Positions 1 through 12,150 of a stretch of 64,000 nt of DNA are shown piece by piece. Made by a program: the position numbers and the translations under genes. The notes beneath the pieces were generated by a model. The model was not told the origin of the DNA. It worked only from the letters and a program-made list of their open reading frames with translations, and did no database searches. Positions within the stretch are counted from its first letter, which is position 1. Each line of letters begins with the position of its first letter. Source of the DNA: Proteromonas lacertae (taxonomy: Eukaryota > Sar > Bigyra > Opalinata > Proteromonadidae); assembly GCA_002245135.1 (NCBI GenBank), contig NGBS01000312.1, forward strand, positions 1-64,000, in the 5' to 3' direction.

Positions 1-414
1 ATAATACTTTAGGATAGCAAGGAGAAACATTGGCTAAGAAAATTTACTAGTGATTCGAATTCATCTGATTGTTGACTTGGATTTAATCGAAAATATTTCT
101 AATTGTGTTTGAAAGTGTCGATACTATCATATTAGAATAATATAAATACTTGTTGAAGAAAATCATCGTGGTAGGCTTTAGGATCACGTTTAATTTGGTT
201 CTAAATTGTATAAAAATGACTAAATACTTGAAGTTTTGGCAAATTCCCAACTAAAAGATCTGTCATTAGGAAATGATGAAAAAAATAATTATACAAATTA
301 ATACAAATGAAAAATACAATTAAAAGTGTATTTCTAGTTTCATTTTAATTTTTTGTATAGATATTTATCATATTATTAATCGTTTATAGATTATTTATTT
401 AATTTTTTCTAATT
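1..414. other. Gene-free upstream stretch
   Basis: No reading frame of convincing composition is visible on either strand. The stretch is AT-rich and probably holds the promoter and 5' leader of the Asn-rich gene that begins near 415; the far left could include the end of a gene lying outside the window. Confidence 0.4.
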
Positions 415-2398
415 ATGATGAATCGTGACCATCAAAATAACAATAGATACATCCCTAAATCTCCAATATCCTATATTACCAAGCCAAAGAAGTATAAAAT
501 TATTTAATATATATTTATAGGAGATAAGAATATGAATAGAAATAATATTAAACGAGCAACCTGCACCCAAACTAGTAATTCCTGTTCCTGTGTCAATACC
601 TAGTGAGAAAAAGATGGCTGAAGAAGAGAAAAATAAAAAGGTTAAAAATGGAACATGATAAAGAAGAAGCAGAGAAAAAAACAACAACTCAACCAACAGT
701 AACCGAGTGTTCAGAGAGTTTACCATGGTCAAGTGTCTTAGCAAAAGGATTGGTCCAACCTACCGAAGAAGAAGAAAATAAATCTGATGAAGATGAAAAT
801 GTAAAAGAGGAAAACTACAAATTATATACTAGAAAGGATAAAAATCGAAGATATAATAAAATAATAATGCAAATTCAGATGAATATAATGTGGAAGATGA
901 AGAGTATGAAGATGAAGATGAATATTATGAAAACCAATCAAACCCATCTCAATCCAACCAAAGACCTTATCATCAATCTTCCCATTCACATTATTCCAAC
1001 TATCGAAACAACAATAATAATAATTACAACAACAGAAAACCTCAATCGGAAGAGCAAGAGATATAAAAGAGAGGTATACAGAGAAATGCAAAAAAGCAGC
1101 AGAAAAGGAAAGAAAATTATCAGAAATAGATGAATACAATAAGAAATTAAGAGAAATGGAATATATGAAAAGTTTACAACCGAAACAATCGCAACAACCG
1201 ATACAACAATCGAGAAAACAAGAATATAGGCAATACAACAACAACAACAATAATAATAATAATAGAAACCAACGTTATAGCAATAATAATCGATATAATA
1301 ATAATCGATATAATAATCAACAACCACCTCCACCTGCAACTACTACTACTTCATCATCATCATCATCTACACCTCCTCCTCCTTTACCTGTACCAAATGC
1401 CAAAATATTAATCGATAAATATGAAAATGATAAAATGATGAAAGAAAAAGAATCAAAGAATTTAGAAATACGTAAAGAAGAACAAGCTGCTGAAGAATTA
1501 CAGAGATTATTGTCATCCACTGAAATTAGGAGAGTAACAGTAAACATAAAGAAACAGCAACAACAACAACTACTACTACTACAACTACACCTTCTAATGA
1601 TAAAACGAATAATAAAAATGGTGGGAAATATAATAATAATAAACAATATAATAATAATAAACAATATCAGAAATATAATGATTATGATTATTATTATTAT
1701 TATAACAATAAGAAATATAATAATAATAATAATAAATCAAATTATTATTATAAAAGGCAATAATAAGAAAAGTGAAGGAATAAAAGAGGAAATTAATCAA
1801 CCACCACCTCCATCTACATCTACATCTATATTATCTACATCAACAACTAATAATACAATATCATCAACTACTACAACTCCACAACAACAACAATATAATA
1901 CAAACAACAACAATAAGAAATATAATAATAAAAGAAATTATAATAAGAAATATAGCAATTACTATAACAATAATTATTATGATTATAGATATAACGACAA
2001 GAATTATAATTATAATTATAAATCAACAAATGCAAATACAAATACAACAACAACAAATACTAATACTGCTGCTACATCAACTGCTCCTGGTAATAATACT
2101 GCTACAGCTGTAAATACTGAAACAGATGGTAATAAATAGAATGAAGAGAAGAATGAGAGGTGGAAAATCAGTCAATAATGTTGGTAGAACGAATTGTAGT
2201 GAAATAAAATATGTCACTGTTGAAAGCTTACCTCAAGGTGATAAAATTACTGTAGAAGATTCAAAGATCCCAAACCCAATAGGTCCATCCAAGAAAACAG
2301 AAGCTTCTTCAAATAGTGGAAAGTATGAGTTGTTTGGAATTGATAATTCTATTACTAGAACACAAAATACAGTAAATCCCAGTGATACAACTCAATAA
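415..2398 (+). CDS. Asn/Gln-rich low-complexity protein, frame-disrupted
   Basis: I do not recognise this gene. A start at 415 opens an Asn-rich N-terminus. After a probable GTAT...TAG intron near 508-535 the frame continues with a Pro/Val stretch, an acidic/Lys-rich region with the segment SLPWSSVLAKGLVQP, Asn/Tyr-rich repeats, a charged helix (about 1060-1180), poly-Asn, Pro-rich and poly-Thr/Ser blocks, and a more ordinary C-terminus ending at 2398. The plausible frame changes near 550, 650, 862, 1058, 1560 and 2135, mostly beside A-runs or triplet repeats. That fits indel errors in a low-complexity gene, or a decaying gene. Composition resembles prion-like RNA-associated proteins, but no RNA-binding domain is seen. 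The antisense frames here are repeat shadows. Confidence 0.45.
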
Positions 2399-2745
2399 AT
2401 GTGTTTTAGTAAGAAGAGTAAATTTTTATTATCTTTATATTGTCTTATTGTGTTGAGAAAAATAAAATAATGACTAACGAATAAAATTGGGGTTGATCCA
2501 AAAAAAATGATAGTATTTTTCATTAACCGAATTCTGATATTTTCGGTTATAGAGTGTTTTTGTAGTTCTTTTAAATTGATACAGAATTTAAATGATGACT
2601 TCGTATGATCCTGTAGAAAGAATTCACAGTATTCTTTTTTTAAATAACGAAATGTAGGTGAGAGTGCCAAAGTGTTCCCTAGTATAAATGATGATAAACC
2701 TATAACTTCCATTGAACAGAACAGACATAGTATTATTTTATTCAT
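2392..2745 (-). CDS. Small hypothetical membrane protein (117 aa)
   Basis: An uninterrupted ATG-to-stop frame runs leftward from 2745, only 22 bp from the start of the divergent RGS gene. It begins with a hydrophobic, Cys-containing stretch that could be a signal peptide or anchor (MNKIILCLFCSMEVIGL), then a basic middle, then a second hydrophobic segment (IIFFGSTPILFVSHYFIFL). Residue composition is less repetitive than in the shadow frames nearby. No family is recognised. The frame overlaps the stop of the upstream Asn-rich gene by a few bases on the other strand. It could instead be untranslated sequence between two genes. Confidence 0.3.
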   Translation of the reverse strand: MNKIILCLFCSMEVIGLSSFILGNTLALSPTFRYLKKEYCEFFLQDHTKSSFKFCINLKELQKHSITENIRIRLMKNTIIFFGSTPILFVSHYFIFLNTIRQYKDNKNLLFLLKHIY

Positions 2746-2766
2746 TTTTCACTCTCTTCAGGTGAT

Positions 2767-4837
2767 ATGTCAGTGATTAGACCTAAGAATGACATGAGTA
2801 TAGTAACAAGAACGAAATCAAAGATGGTAAAGAAAAATCATCGATTATCAAGGCAAGGAGTTAGAAGATTATCAAATATTGTTCAGCAGTTAGATGAAAG
2901 TTCAAAGAATAACAAAACATATGAAGAAGCTAAACCTTCTTGTTGTGTAATTAAGACTCGACAAAACCCAAAAATTACCCGATTACTCAATAGTAAAATA
3001 TACAACATCGTTTATGTAATATTTATAATTCTTTCTATAATTTTACATGATATAAACATTATGCTTTTACCTAAACAAGCAGATATCGCAATAGCTATCA
3101 TTTTGTTACTAATAACAGTGATGTTTATTGTTGATTTAACATTAAGATCGTTGTATAAGTTCCAATACTGTTTATCAAACCTATTTTGGCTTGATATACT
3201 TGGTACATTGTCATTAATTCCAGATTTCATCGATTTATTCAGATCATTAGCTGTATATATTATATATTTAGTATTTTTAATTATAGTCTGGATTTGGTGA
3301 ATATGAAATCAGTGGAAATGGAACATCTGCAGAATTACCTTACAGAATCCCATCCTTTTTCCTACTTCAGTTATTATCTGCAGTAAGAACAATACGTGTA
3401 TTTCGATTGGCTAATTTATTCCATTTTTATTCTCCACATAAAAAGTATCGTTGATATTAATTTATTAAAATAGAGAGGAAGTCTATACAAATATTTATTC
3501 AAAGCCATCCAAGTTAGGGAAACACTTATCAGACTTAATAACTAGTAAAATGATAGTAATAATGTTTTTTATGTCATTATTCTTACCACTTTTTACATCT
3601 GCATCATATGATAGTCAAATGAATTTAAAAGTGAATTATCAATTCTAGAACAATCCTATGCAAAGAGTAAAAATGATTTATATCCAATTATTTATAAACA
3701 ATTTGTTGAGAATGGTGATAGTGAGATAATATATTTGAATATAGGTGGTGAAGTAATGATTCATAACCATAATAAATTAAAATCTTTAAGAGTATATAAT
3801 ATATATATTATTGTTATTATTATTTATTATTTATAGCTAATACAAATGATGGATGCTTCTACCTCCAAAAGTACCGTTTATATCAATGTCAAACATAGTT
3901 TGACTGAAATATATGGTTTACAACTAGCGATGAGTGTAATAGTAATATTAATCCTTATCTTAGGATGTTTTATCATCAATAAAAGCGCTTATAATCTCGT
4001 AGTTAAACCAATTGAAAGAATGACATCTATGATCTCCAAATTAGCTGGAACAATTTGTATTTTAGCAGATGAAAACTTAAGTGATGATGGTTCAGAAGAT
4101 ACTGAAGCAGATGAAGATGAAGATGAAACTAAACTCTTAGAAACTGTAGTCTCTAAGATGGCTGAATTATTTGACGTTCAATCTACAAAGACTGGTGCTA
4201 AAGCTGATAGATTATTGACTGGTTCAAGAACTACTGAGATTAGATCAAGAGGTGCTGTATATAAAGTGAATGTGATTGAATCTACTGATATTGGAGGACC
4301 ACAAGATTTGAATAATTTATATCATGGAATTATTAGTGATGAGATAAAGAAAACTGCCAAACAAGCACAGATTGATTTAGAACGTATATATATATATATT
4401 TATTTATTTATTTGTATATAGAAAACCCTGAATTATCATCAATGCAATCTGTTTTATCACATCCAGTAGCAACTCAAGCATTTAAGATATTTTTAGCCAA
4501 AAAGTTGAACTTAGAGAATTATATGTTTTGGAATGAAGTTGAGAAATTCAGAACAAGTACATTACAATATGCTAACAGAATCAGCGATAATTTTATTATC
4601 AGTGGAGCAACAAATCAAGTTAATGTTAGTTCATTGGATAGAGATACTGTACTACAAGCCTTAGAAACGAGACAATTTCCTGTTACTGTATTTGACCATT
4701 GCCAAGCTATTGCATTTCAACTTCTGGATACTAATAATTTCAGAGATTTCTTGTTAAGTGTTGAATGTAGGAATTATGTTGAGAAAAAGAAGGAAGATGA
4801 AATACATATTGTTGTAAACACACCTTTGAATCACTAG
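2767..4837 (+). CDS. Voltage-sensor-like membrane protein with C-terminal RGS domain
   Basis: The basic N-terminus leads into four putative membrane segments that look like a voltage sensor: S1 (VYVIFIILSIIL), S2 (IAIILLLITVMFIVDLTLR), S3 with FWLDILGTLSLIPDF, and S4 with spaced arginines (SAVRTIRVFRLANLF). A fifth segment (MIVIMFFMSLFLPLF), an outward-facing region of about 80 residues and a sixth segment (LAMSVIVILILILGCFI) follow. Next is a HAMP-like linker (VVKPIERMTSMISKLAG), an acidic stretch, and an RGS domain near the end containing ENYMFWNEVEKFR. RGS domains speed GTP hydrolysis by G-alpha subunits. Introns: 3253-3286, 3445-3473, 3792-3836, 4384-4421. The frame needs a one-base change near 3620. 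The gene stops at a TAG at 4835. Domain calls are by eye; the RGS call is the surest. Confidence 0.75.
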
Positions 4838-5121
4838 AAAGTAAAAGGATAATAATTTTTCATAATTTAAATCTATTATACACATATCTTAACTATTTTC
4901 TATTTTTGTTATGTAAAATTAGATGTATATGAAGTGTAACTGAGGATTAAGTCTTTTATATTGGTTAATGTATTGAAAACCAACCTATGGATTAATATGG
5001 TAAATAATTAATCTGCACTTAGCAAATGTTTTCAACATATTTACTAATTGAATTTCAGTTAATATGAAAAATTCAACTGTGGATCTAGCCGTTTCTTTTT
5101 TCATTTTATCATTTTTACCTC

Positions 5122-8100
5122 ATGAACACGGCTTTGGCTGTTCTTATAACACTTTTGATTATATCATCAGCTGCTGCATACAAATTGCCAGAAAATAAAG
5201 TGCTGAAAGAATCCCTTTGTCCATCACACATCGCAGTATAGAAAATTGGCTATATTTATCTAGGGAGCAGAAAGATTGGTCTTTAATTCACTGATGCATG
5301 GAGTCGGAAGTGAAGAAGAGTTTAAAAAGACAATCATAAACAAATTGATTAATGATTCGAAGAGCATAAATTATGATTTTCCAGATGGAGTACTTGATAT
5401 TTTAAAAGATGTTTGGGATCAACGGAATATATTTCCTGTGAATGCAGCTATTGTATTTTTAAATTATCTACTTTACACTAGAATATAGTCGTTTTATTAG
5501 TGCTCATGATATTATTCATGCTATATATATGTCTACTAAACCCATTTTGTTGGTGTTGTTGTAGTTGTTGTTGTATGAAGAATTATGAAAATGAAGTAGA
5601 TGATGAATATATTGAAGAAATGGAGAAATTACCTAAAGGAGTTGATCCTCCTCCATTCAAAACTCTTCCAAGTCGAGATTCCTCTCGAGATGACTGTTGT
5701 AGTTGTTGTTGCTGCTGTTGTGGTCGAAAATGTGGCTATTGTTGTTTAACATTTGCCTTTTTATGTTGTTTGGTGGCAATATTCTTTGGTTTTTACGCAT
5801 TTGCAAGTGTATTATATATAATTATTTTATATTTATTATTTCTATATAGCATCCACTCTCTAATCTTCCTTCTAAATTAGTTGGTGATGTTGATACAAAT
5901 GAAGAAAAAGGTATTTTAAGAATGGTAGATATATTTGGTAAAACTGTAAAAACTAGTTTAGTACCTATCTTGAGAGAAACTGTACTTAAAGATATACTAG
6001 CTGATTTAGTATTGAATGATACAGTGAGTAGTATAGCAGAGAATGTGTTAAATGATGTGAATTTAACAGTAATATCATCTAGTTTTAAAAGTGTAGTAAA
6101 AACTGTTGATGGCGTAGTTACTCCTGATGAATTACAAGCTGAAATTGATAAAGTAAATACTGCAAAGAATAAATTTCCTAATGAAACATTTGTAAATGAT
6201 CAACTAGGTAGTTTTAATGAATCTATAAAGAATATAACTGATAGTATAAGTGATACTACTACTAGTGTTGACAGTGTAAAAACTGCAGCAATTGGAATTG
6301 ATGCTTTAGTAGAAAGTGTATTGAAAGATATTAATGACATTGATAAATTAATTTATGTTGCTAAAACACCTCTACATGATGTATATAAAAAATATGAAAA
6401 ATTGTCTGATAATGATATATCGACGTATTGTTTTACTAATAAAAAATATACTGAAGCATCTAGTAATAAAGATTGTAAAAAGATAATTGCATTTGGAGAT
6501 AGTCTAAGTGAAGCAAAATATGAAAAAGATGATTTAAAAACATATGGTTTAGCTTTAGTTAAATCAACAGGTGATAAAGCTTTGACACAATTTAAAGCCA
6601 TCAGTGGTATAAAAACAAGTGGAATGAGAATGTTAGTTGATGATAATACTGTTGAAGTTGCAAACACTACTAAAGAATTACAAGAAAAAGTTGATAAAAT
6701 ATTACTAACTGATGTAATTAGTAATGTATAAATAAATAATTTATATAATTCTAATATATTTTATAGTTGACAGCTTTGAGTAATACATTGAATTATTTTA
6801 GTACAAATGGTGGAGATAGTCTTATAGCTATAATTGACCAGATTAATAACACATTATCAAGTTTACCTAACTTTACAGCTTTAGCAGGTAAAATAGAAGG
6901 ACTATTGGCTGTAGAAAGTGTTGTTGGTAATATTCAGGATGTAATTAATGAATTAGATAAAGCGATGAATAGTATTGTTAGTATAGATGGATTAGGTAGT
7001 ATAAATGAAACATTTAGCCAAATTACAGATATATTTAGTCAAGTAAAAGATAAATTATCACTAGTAACTGATCCAATTAAAACAGTTGATAAAGAAATAG
7101 CAAATATAAATATTCAAAGTTTTTACGATATTATTAGTGATAATGTTACTGTATAATTATATATATTGTTATATTCTATAGGGACAAATAACCAATGTAA
7201 TGGGTAAAGTAGAGTTGGGTAAAATAATAGATGATTTAAGTAAAGCGAATGAGAATGTCACTGATTACATATTTGATATTGATAATGTTACTAATGAAAT
7301 TATTGATAAATTAAAACCATTTACAGATAGTATTACACTAAATACTGGTAGACTTCTGGAAGGTATAGATATATCTAAATTTGATGAAATAATTAATGAT
7401 TTTTATAAGTCTTCAGATAGTAAAAAAACCTATAAAGAATGTTACAATGAATGGAAAGAAGGTAAAAAAGAAGATACTGGATGTACATTATCTACTTATT
7501 TCAGTAGTAATGATTTAAAACCTACTAATTATAAAGATGTTATAACAAAATTTAACAGCTTATATGCTGAAGTCAATAGAACTTCAGATAATCCAGCTCC
7601 TTATTCTGTTTATAAAGTATATTTGTTTATTTGTAATTATATATTATAGGAAGTTGTTATTCAATTAGCAAAAAATGTAGAAGATATTAAAATTGAAGCA
7701 CTTAGTGAAGCAAGTATACAAATTGAAGCTGCAAAAGGTCAAATGGAAGGAATAACTGGTCAGCTGGAAGGACCTAGGAATATATTAAACAATAGTGTAA
7801 AAATAGATGAATTTTCAGATTACATTAAGGATTACAGAGAATATCGTCAATACTTGGATAATACAACAGCATTATTTGAAAATATAGGAATTAAAAAACC
7901 AGAGAAAAATGAATATGATAATAATACGTGTATAAATATAATATTTATATATATTCTTATTAGTTGATGGGAAAATAATGAATTTATTTATGAATCCAGT
8001 AACAGATTATTTAGAAACAATGGACAATATGACTGATTTATTAGATAATGTTATGAAACTAATTACTGATCTTCCTAAATTATTGTCAGAAGTAAAAGAT

Positions 8101-8615
8101 TTCGATTATAAGCAATTTGAAAATATTATTAAAGGATATGAAAGTTGGATATTAAAGGCTATTGGTTAGTATATTATACATTTGTAATATTTAATATTTT
8201 AGTGTATTTCCTAATGATCCATCATTTGAACAATTCTTAAAAACTGATGTAGATTATCTTGATTATAAAAATGTAATTGATAGTATTGATAAGGATCATG
8301 ATAAATTCAATGAAGGAGGCTATTATCTTGTTTATTTAGCTACATTAGGAGGGAAATTGAAGATGATTGATATGTTAGAAAATGCTTTAAGCAATACAAC
8401 TGGTTATCTATTTGCTGAAAATTCAACAGATCTTATATGTGTAACTAATCGATGTATTAAAGAAACTGTTAATGAAGTATGGAATACTGCTAAATTGAGT
8501 TTATTTACAGGTAAACCTGAAGATGATAAAAGTGATAATGCAAAATATTTAAAATATGCTGGAATAGGAATAGGAGTTGTTCAGACTATAGTGTATATAT
8601 ATATATATATATATA

Positions 8616-8651
<36 letters not shown>

Positions 8652-9643
8652 GTATTGTTTTCCCATTATTCTTATTCTTAATTCAGTTGATGTATGTTGG
8701 TTTTAGATTGAAAGGTCATAATTGTTGTTGTGAATGTCAATTCTCATTAGTTTCTTGTTGCTGTAGTTGTGTATTGTTGTTATTCGCCTTTTTTGGAATA
8801 TTTGGTATTTTCCCAATGGTATTATGTAATATGGTTCCAGATATAGCTGATATAGTAGTTCAAATTGATACTGTTACCAACCAAATAGATGGTAAAAGTG
8901 TAGGTGATATTAATATGTCTTATTATAAAGATGGAAGAATAATTAATTTGAATGGTACTGTATCTGATACAAATATTAATGCAAATATTTCAATCGAACA
9001 AATTGTAAGTGGATATTTAGGAGGTAATTGTAAAGAATATCCAGCTCCATTGTATTTAATTTATTATATTATTAATAGTCAAAATACAGTTGATTCAATT
9101 TTTGATACAGTAAAGAAGACATTGAAAGAAAATGTCTTTAAAAGTATAAAAGAAAATTTTGAGAATAATGAGAAGATGCAAGCAGGAATTAAAGATCCTA
9201 TAATAGATCTTCTGGATAATAAAATATTTGATGGAATAAAATCAGTTATGGATAGTGTATTTGCTGAAGATGGAGTATTGTCGTGTAATATTGTTAATGA
9301 TATGTTAACATCTTTGGGTGATTTTGCATGTTGTGATTTAATGAATGATGCAATTGCATTATCAGCTGCTTCTGTATTGATTGGAATATTTATGTTTGTT
9401 TCAACATGTAGTATTCCATGTGCTAATGTGTGTTTGGGTGAAGGAGATCTAACAGAGTTTAAAACTCCTTCGAAAGAATTTGAAAAGAAACAAAAAGAAG
9501 AAAAGAAGAAAGGCAAAGAAGATGAAAAAGAACGAAAGAAGCGAGAAAGGGAAGATAAGAAATCTAAGAAGTTAGAAAAGAAAGAAAGTAACACAGCACC
9601 AGAAGATAATGGAGCATTTCAAATGAGAAAGAAGAAGAAGTAA
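5122..9643 (+). CDS. Prominin-like pentaspan membrane glycoprotein
   Basis: The start at 5122 gives a signal peptide (MNTALAVLITLLIISSAAA). Removing about ten introns (for example 5236-5263 and 5453-5481) leaves one long frame. Topology matches prominins: an N-terminal ectodomain, TM1 followed by a Cys-rich cytosolic loop (PFCWCCCSCCC), TM2, a large Asn/Thr-rich extracellular loop, TM3, a second Cys-rich loop (CCCECQFSLVSCCCS), TM4, a second extracellular loop, TM5, then a Lys-rich tail. Prominins mark plasma-membrane protrusions and cilia and bind cholesterol. The first large loop, roughly 830 residues, is much longer than the roughly 300 residues usual in animals. The assignment rests on topology and Cys pattern, not on a sequence match. 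It ends tail to tail with the surface-protein gene at 9781. Confidence 0.6.
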
Positions 9644-9780
9644 TAAGAAAATATCATTAAAAATTATTATTATTATAAATATAAGCACTTCATTCTATAG
9701 AAATTGTGTAATTGAGGAAAATTTGTTAATTTTCAAATCTCATTAATATATATTATATATTCAAAATTAGTTATTATCAA

Positions 9781-11992
9781 TTAGTTATTAGATGCATCTA
9801 GAAAGTGTTCAGCTTCTTCTGGATCTTGAACTACTGAAACATATTCATTTTCATCTTCTTCATGATTGGCTTTTCGATAAAGACAGTATAAGATGATTAT
9901 TAATAACAAAATACCACATATAAATATTATAAATTGTTTCATTCCAGAATATTTGGGAATTGGATCATTTGATTCAGTTGGTTTTATTGTAACACTCTCA
10001 CTTGGTTTAACTGTTATTGGATTAGTTGGTTTTACATTATCATTAACTATTGTTATTCTTTCTATCGGTTTATGATGTGTTGAACATGATATAGAAAATT
10101 TGATTTTCATATTTATTTTATCTCCACCATTTAACCAGATACTAAATTCTATATTTTCATTGGCATTGATTTCTAATTCATATAGTTTAAAATCCAAATT
10201 ATGCCATTCATTTGTTATTACTATAGAATCAGATAGATTCAATATTCGTGATGGATTTTGTTTTATTTTCAAAGTTATTGATTCGTTTATACTTTTTAAA
10301 CTCATTCGACTTTGTAATAATAAATCTGATTTACAGTCTATTTCGTTTATATTATTTTCATAGATTTCAAGATTTGATAAAATTATTATATTATCATTGG
10401 GAATAAATGAATTAATATTATCTTCATATATCATGTTTTTATTTATTAATAAGTTTCTAGAATTAGAATATTCAAAATCTGTTAAATTATTATTTTTCTT
10501 AAATTCTTCATAACTTGAAGGATTTAAAATGTTTTTATATTTATGAATCATTATATTGGAATTATTACTGATTACATAGAATTTCTTTATTGATAAATGT
10601 TTTATATTTCCTACATGATCTCCAAATGCTTTTATTTCTAATGGTTTATTTTTGTTTTGATAATTACTCTTTATATATATATAATCATTATTTACATATA
10701 ATTTATCCTCATCAGTCATTGCACCAGTTATATATCCTATTCTTTGTGGAAGTATATAATTTCTGTTATTAACATGATTTGGTAGTGTAATAATAAAGTA
10801 ACTGCCAATAATATATAATTCAATAAGAAATTCATTATTATTTGTCATATCTCCTACAATTCCCATATATTCTTCATCTTTCATATTTAATCTATCAAAA
10901 TTCATTTCTACCCACGTGTTATTAATAATCATTTTAGATGCAGATCTTCCAATAATATATCCAAATACTGAAACTGGTTCAACCATCTGTATTTTCTTTA
11001 TATCTACAAAACATTTATCAATAACAACGTTTCTGATTGGCGATACAAATATCCCAACAAATCCACCTACACTAAAATTATCTGCTTTTGTTGTATTAAA
11101 AACTAATTCTGAAATACTCACAAATGAATTTGTTATATATAAACTATTATCATTAAACTTAAATCTATCATCTTCATCATCATCATCATCATCATCAAGA
11201 TAATAATAATCGAATATTTTAATTATTCCACCAAATAATAAACCTAACGATGTAGGGGTAAGTTTGATACTTTCATCATCACTACTATTATATGATTCTA
11301 TTGTTAACTTTTTCCCTTTTAAATATACTCCATTTATATACTGTAAATTATCACTACCATAATTTGTATATTCTACTATACTACTTATTATTCCTATAGA
11401 TACTTCAGATATACTTCTCATTATCATATTGTTGAATATTATACCAACATTTAATAGAGTTGTATTATACAAACTACCAGCTAAAATACCACTAACAGAT
11501 TCAATTGTTATATCATTGGCTATTTCGATTATTACATCATTTAAGACTGCATTTGAAAGTGAATACATAAGACTTCCTTTCAATACTGTATTGGGTAAGG
11601 CAAGTATTCTAAAATGAACATGATGTATTTCTAAGTTTTCACATTTACCAAGAACATGTAGAAATTCACTATTTCTGTAGGTAATATTAATTGTCCTAAA
11701 TGGATAATCACCTATTATCTTCTTTCCTGTCATATTAAATTTTATTGCAAATTGTCTTGTTTTACTACCAATTTGATAATCTTCATGAACATGAACAACA
11801 TCTTTGTGTTTTAAATCATTTAAAAATCCAAAAATACTTAGACTTCTCAAATGTGATTTGCTTTCTTCTTTCTCTATTTCTAGATCAACTTCTTTTGGAT
11901 TAATACAACAAATATTTGCAAAATCTAATACAGTAAAATAAATTAAATATACACAAACTAAATAAGCAAACCAAAATGAATAGATGATTCAT
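9781..11992 (-). CDS. Single-pass surface protein with beta-helix-like ectodomain
   Basis: No ATG opens the long frame itself. A 28-nt intron (11925-11952) joins it to an ATG at 11992 and creates a clean signal peptide (MNHLFILVCLFSLYFANICC). The ectodomain, about 640 residues, has irregular repeats rich in Asn and Ile with Gly-Gly-Phe-Val-Gly-type turns (VGGFVGIF; FGYIIGRS; GIVGDM) that recall GLUG or right-handed beta-helix proteins. A poly-Asp run is coded near 11170-11200. A Ser/Thr/Pro stalk precedes one transmembrane helix (MKQFIIFICGILLLIIILYC) and an acidic cytosolic tail. The likely role is adhesion or recognition at the cell surface, which is inference. No enzyme motif is seen. Confidence 0.7.
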
Positions 11993-12150
11993 TTAATTGA
12001 TTAGAAAAAATGAGAAGAAAACTTGGCTTGATGTAAATTTTCATTTCACATTTATAAAAATATATACACATACAATACAAAATGAAAATAATATATTTAA
12101 ATAAATTATTATTAATCTACACTTTTTTTGAATATTTATTTAATCTTTTT

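Noticed and set aside
822-1664. Several minus-strand frames over the Asn-rich gene, rich in Tyr, Ile, Cys and Val
   Set aside because: They mirror AAT/CAA triplet repeats of the plus strand; composition is purely repeat-driven.
8594-8650. TA and TTA repeat tracts as promoters or replication elements
   Set aside because: This and most similar tracts are bodies of small introns with GTAT and TAG borders.
9079-9594. Minus-strand Ser/Phe-rich frame of 171 codons
   Set aside because: Antisense to the Lys-rich tail and TM5 region of the prominin-like gene.
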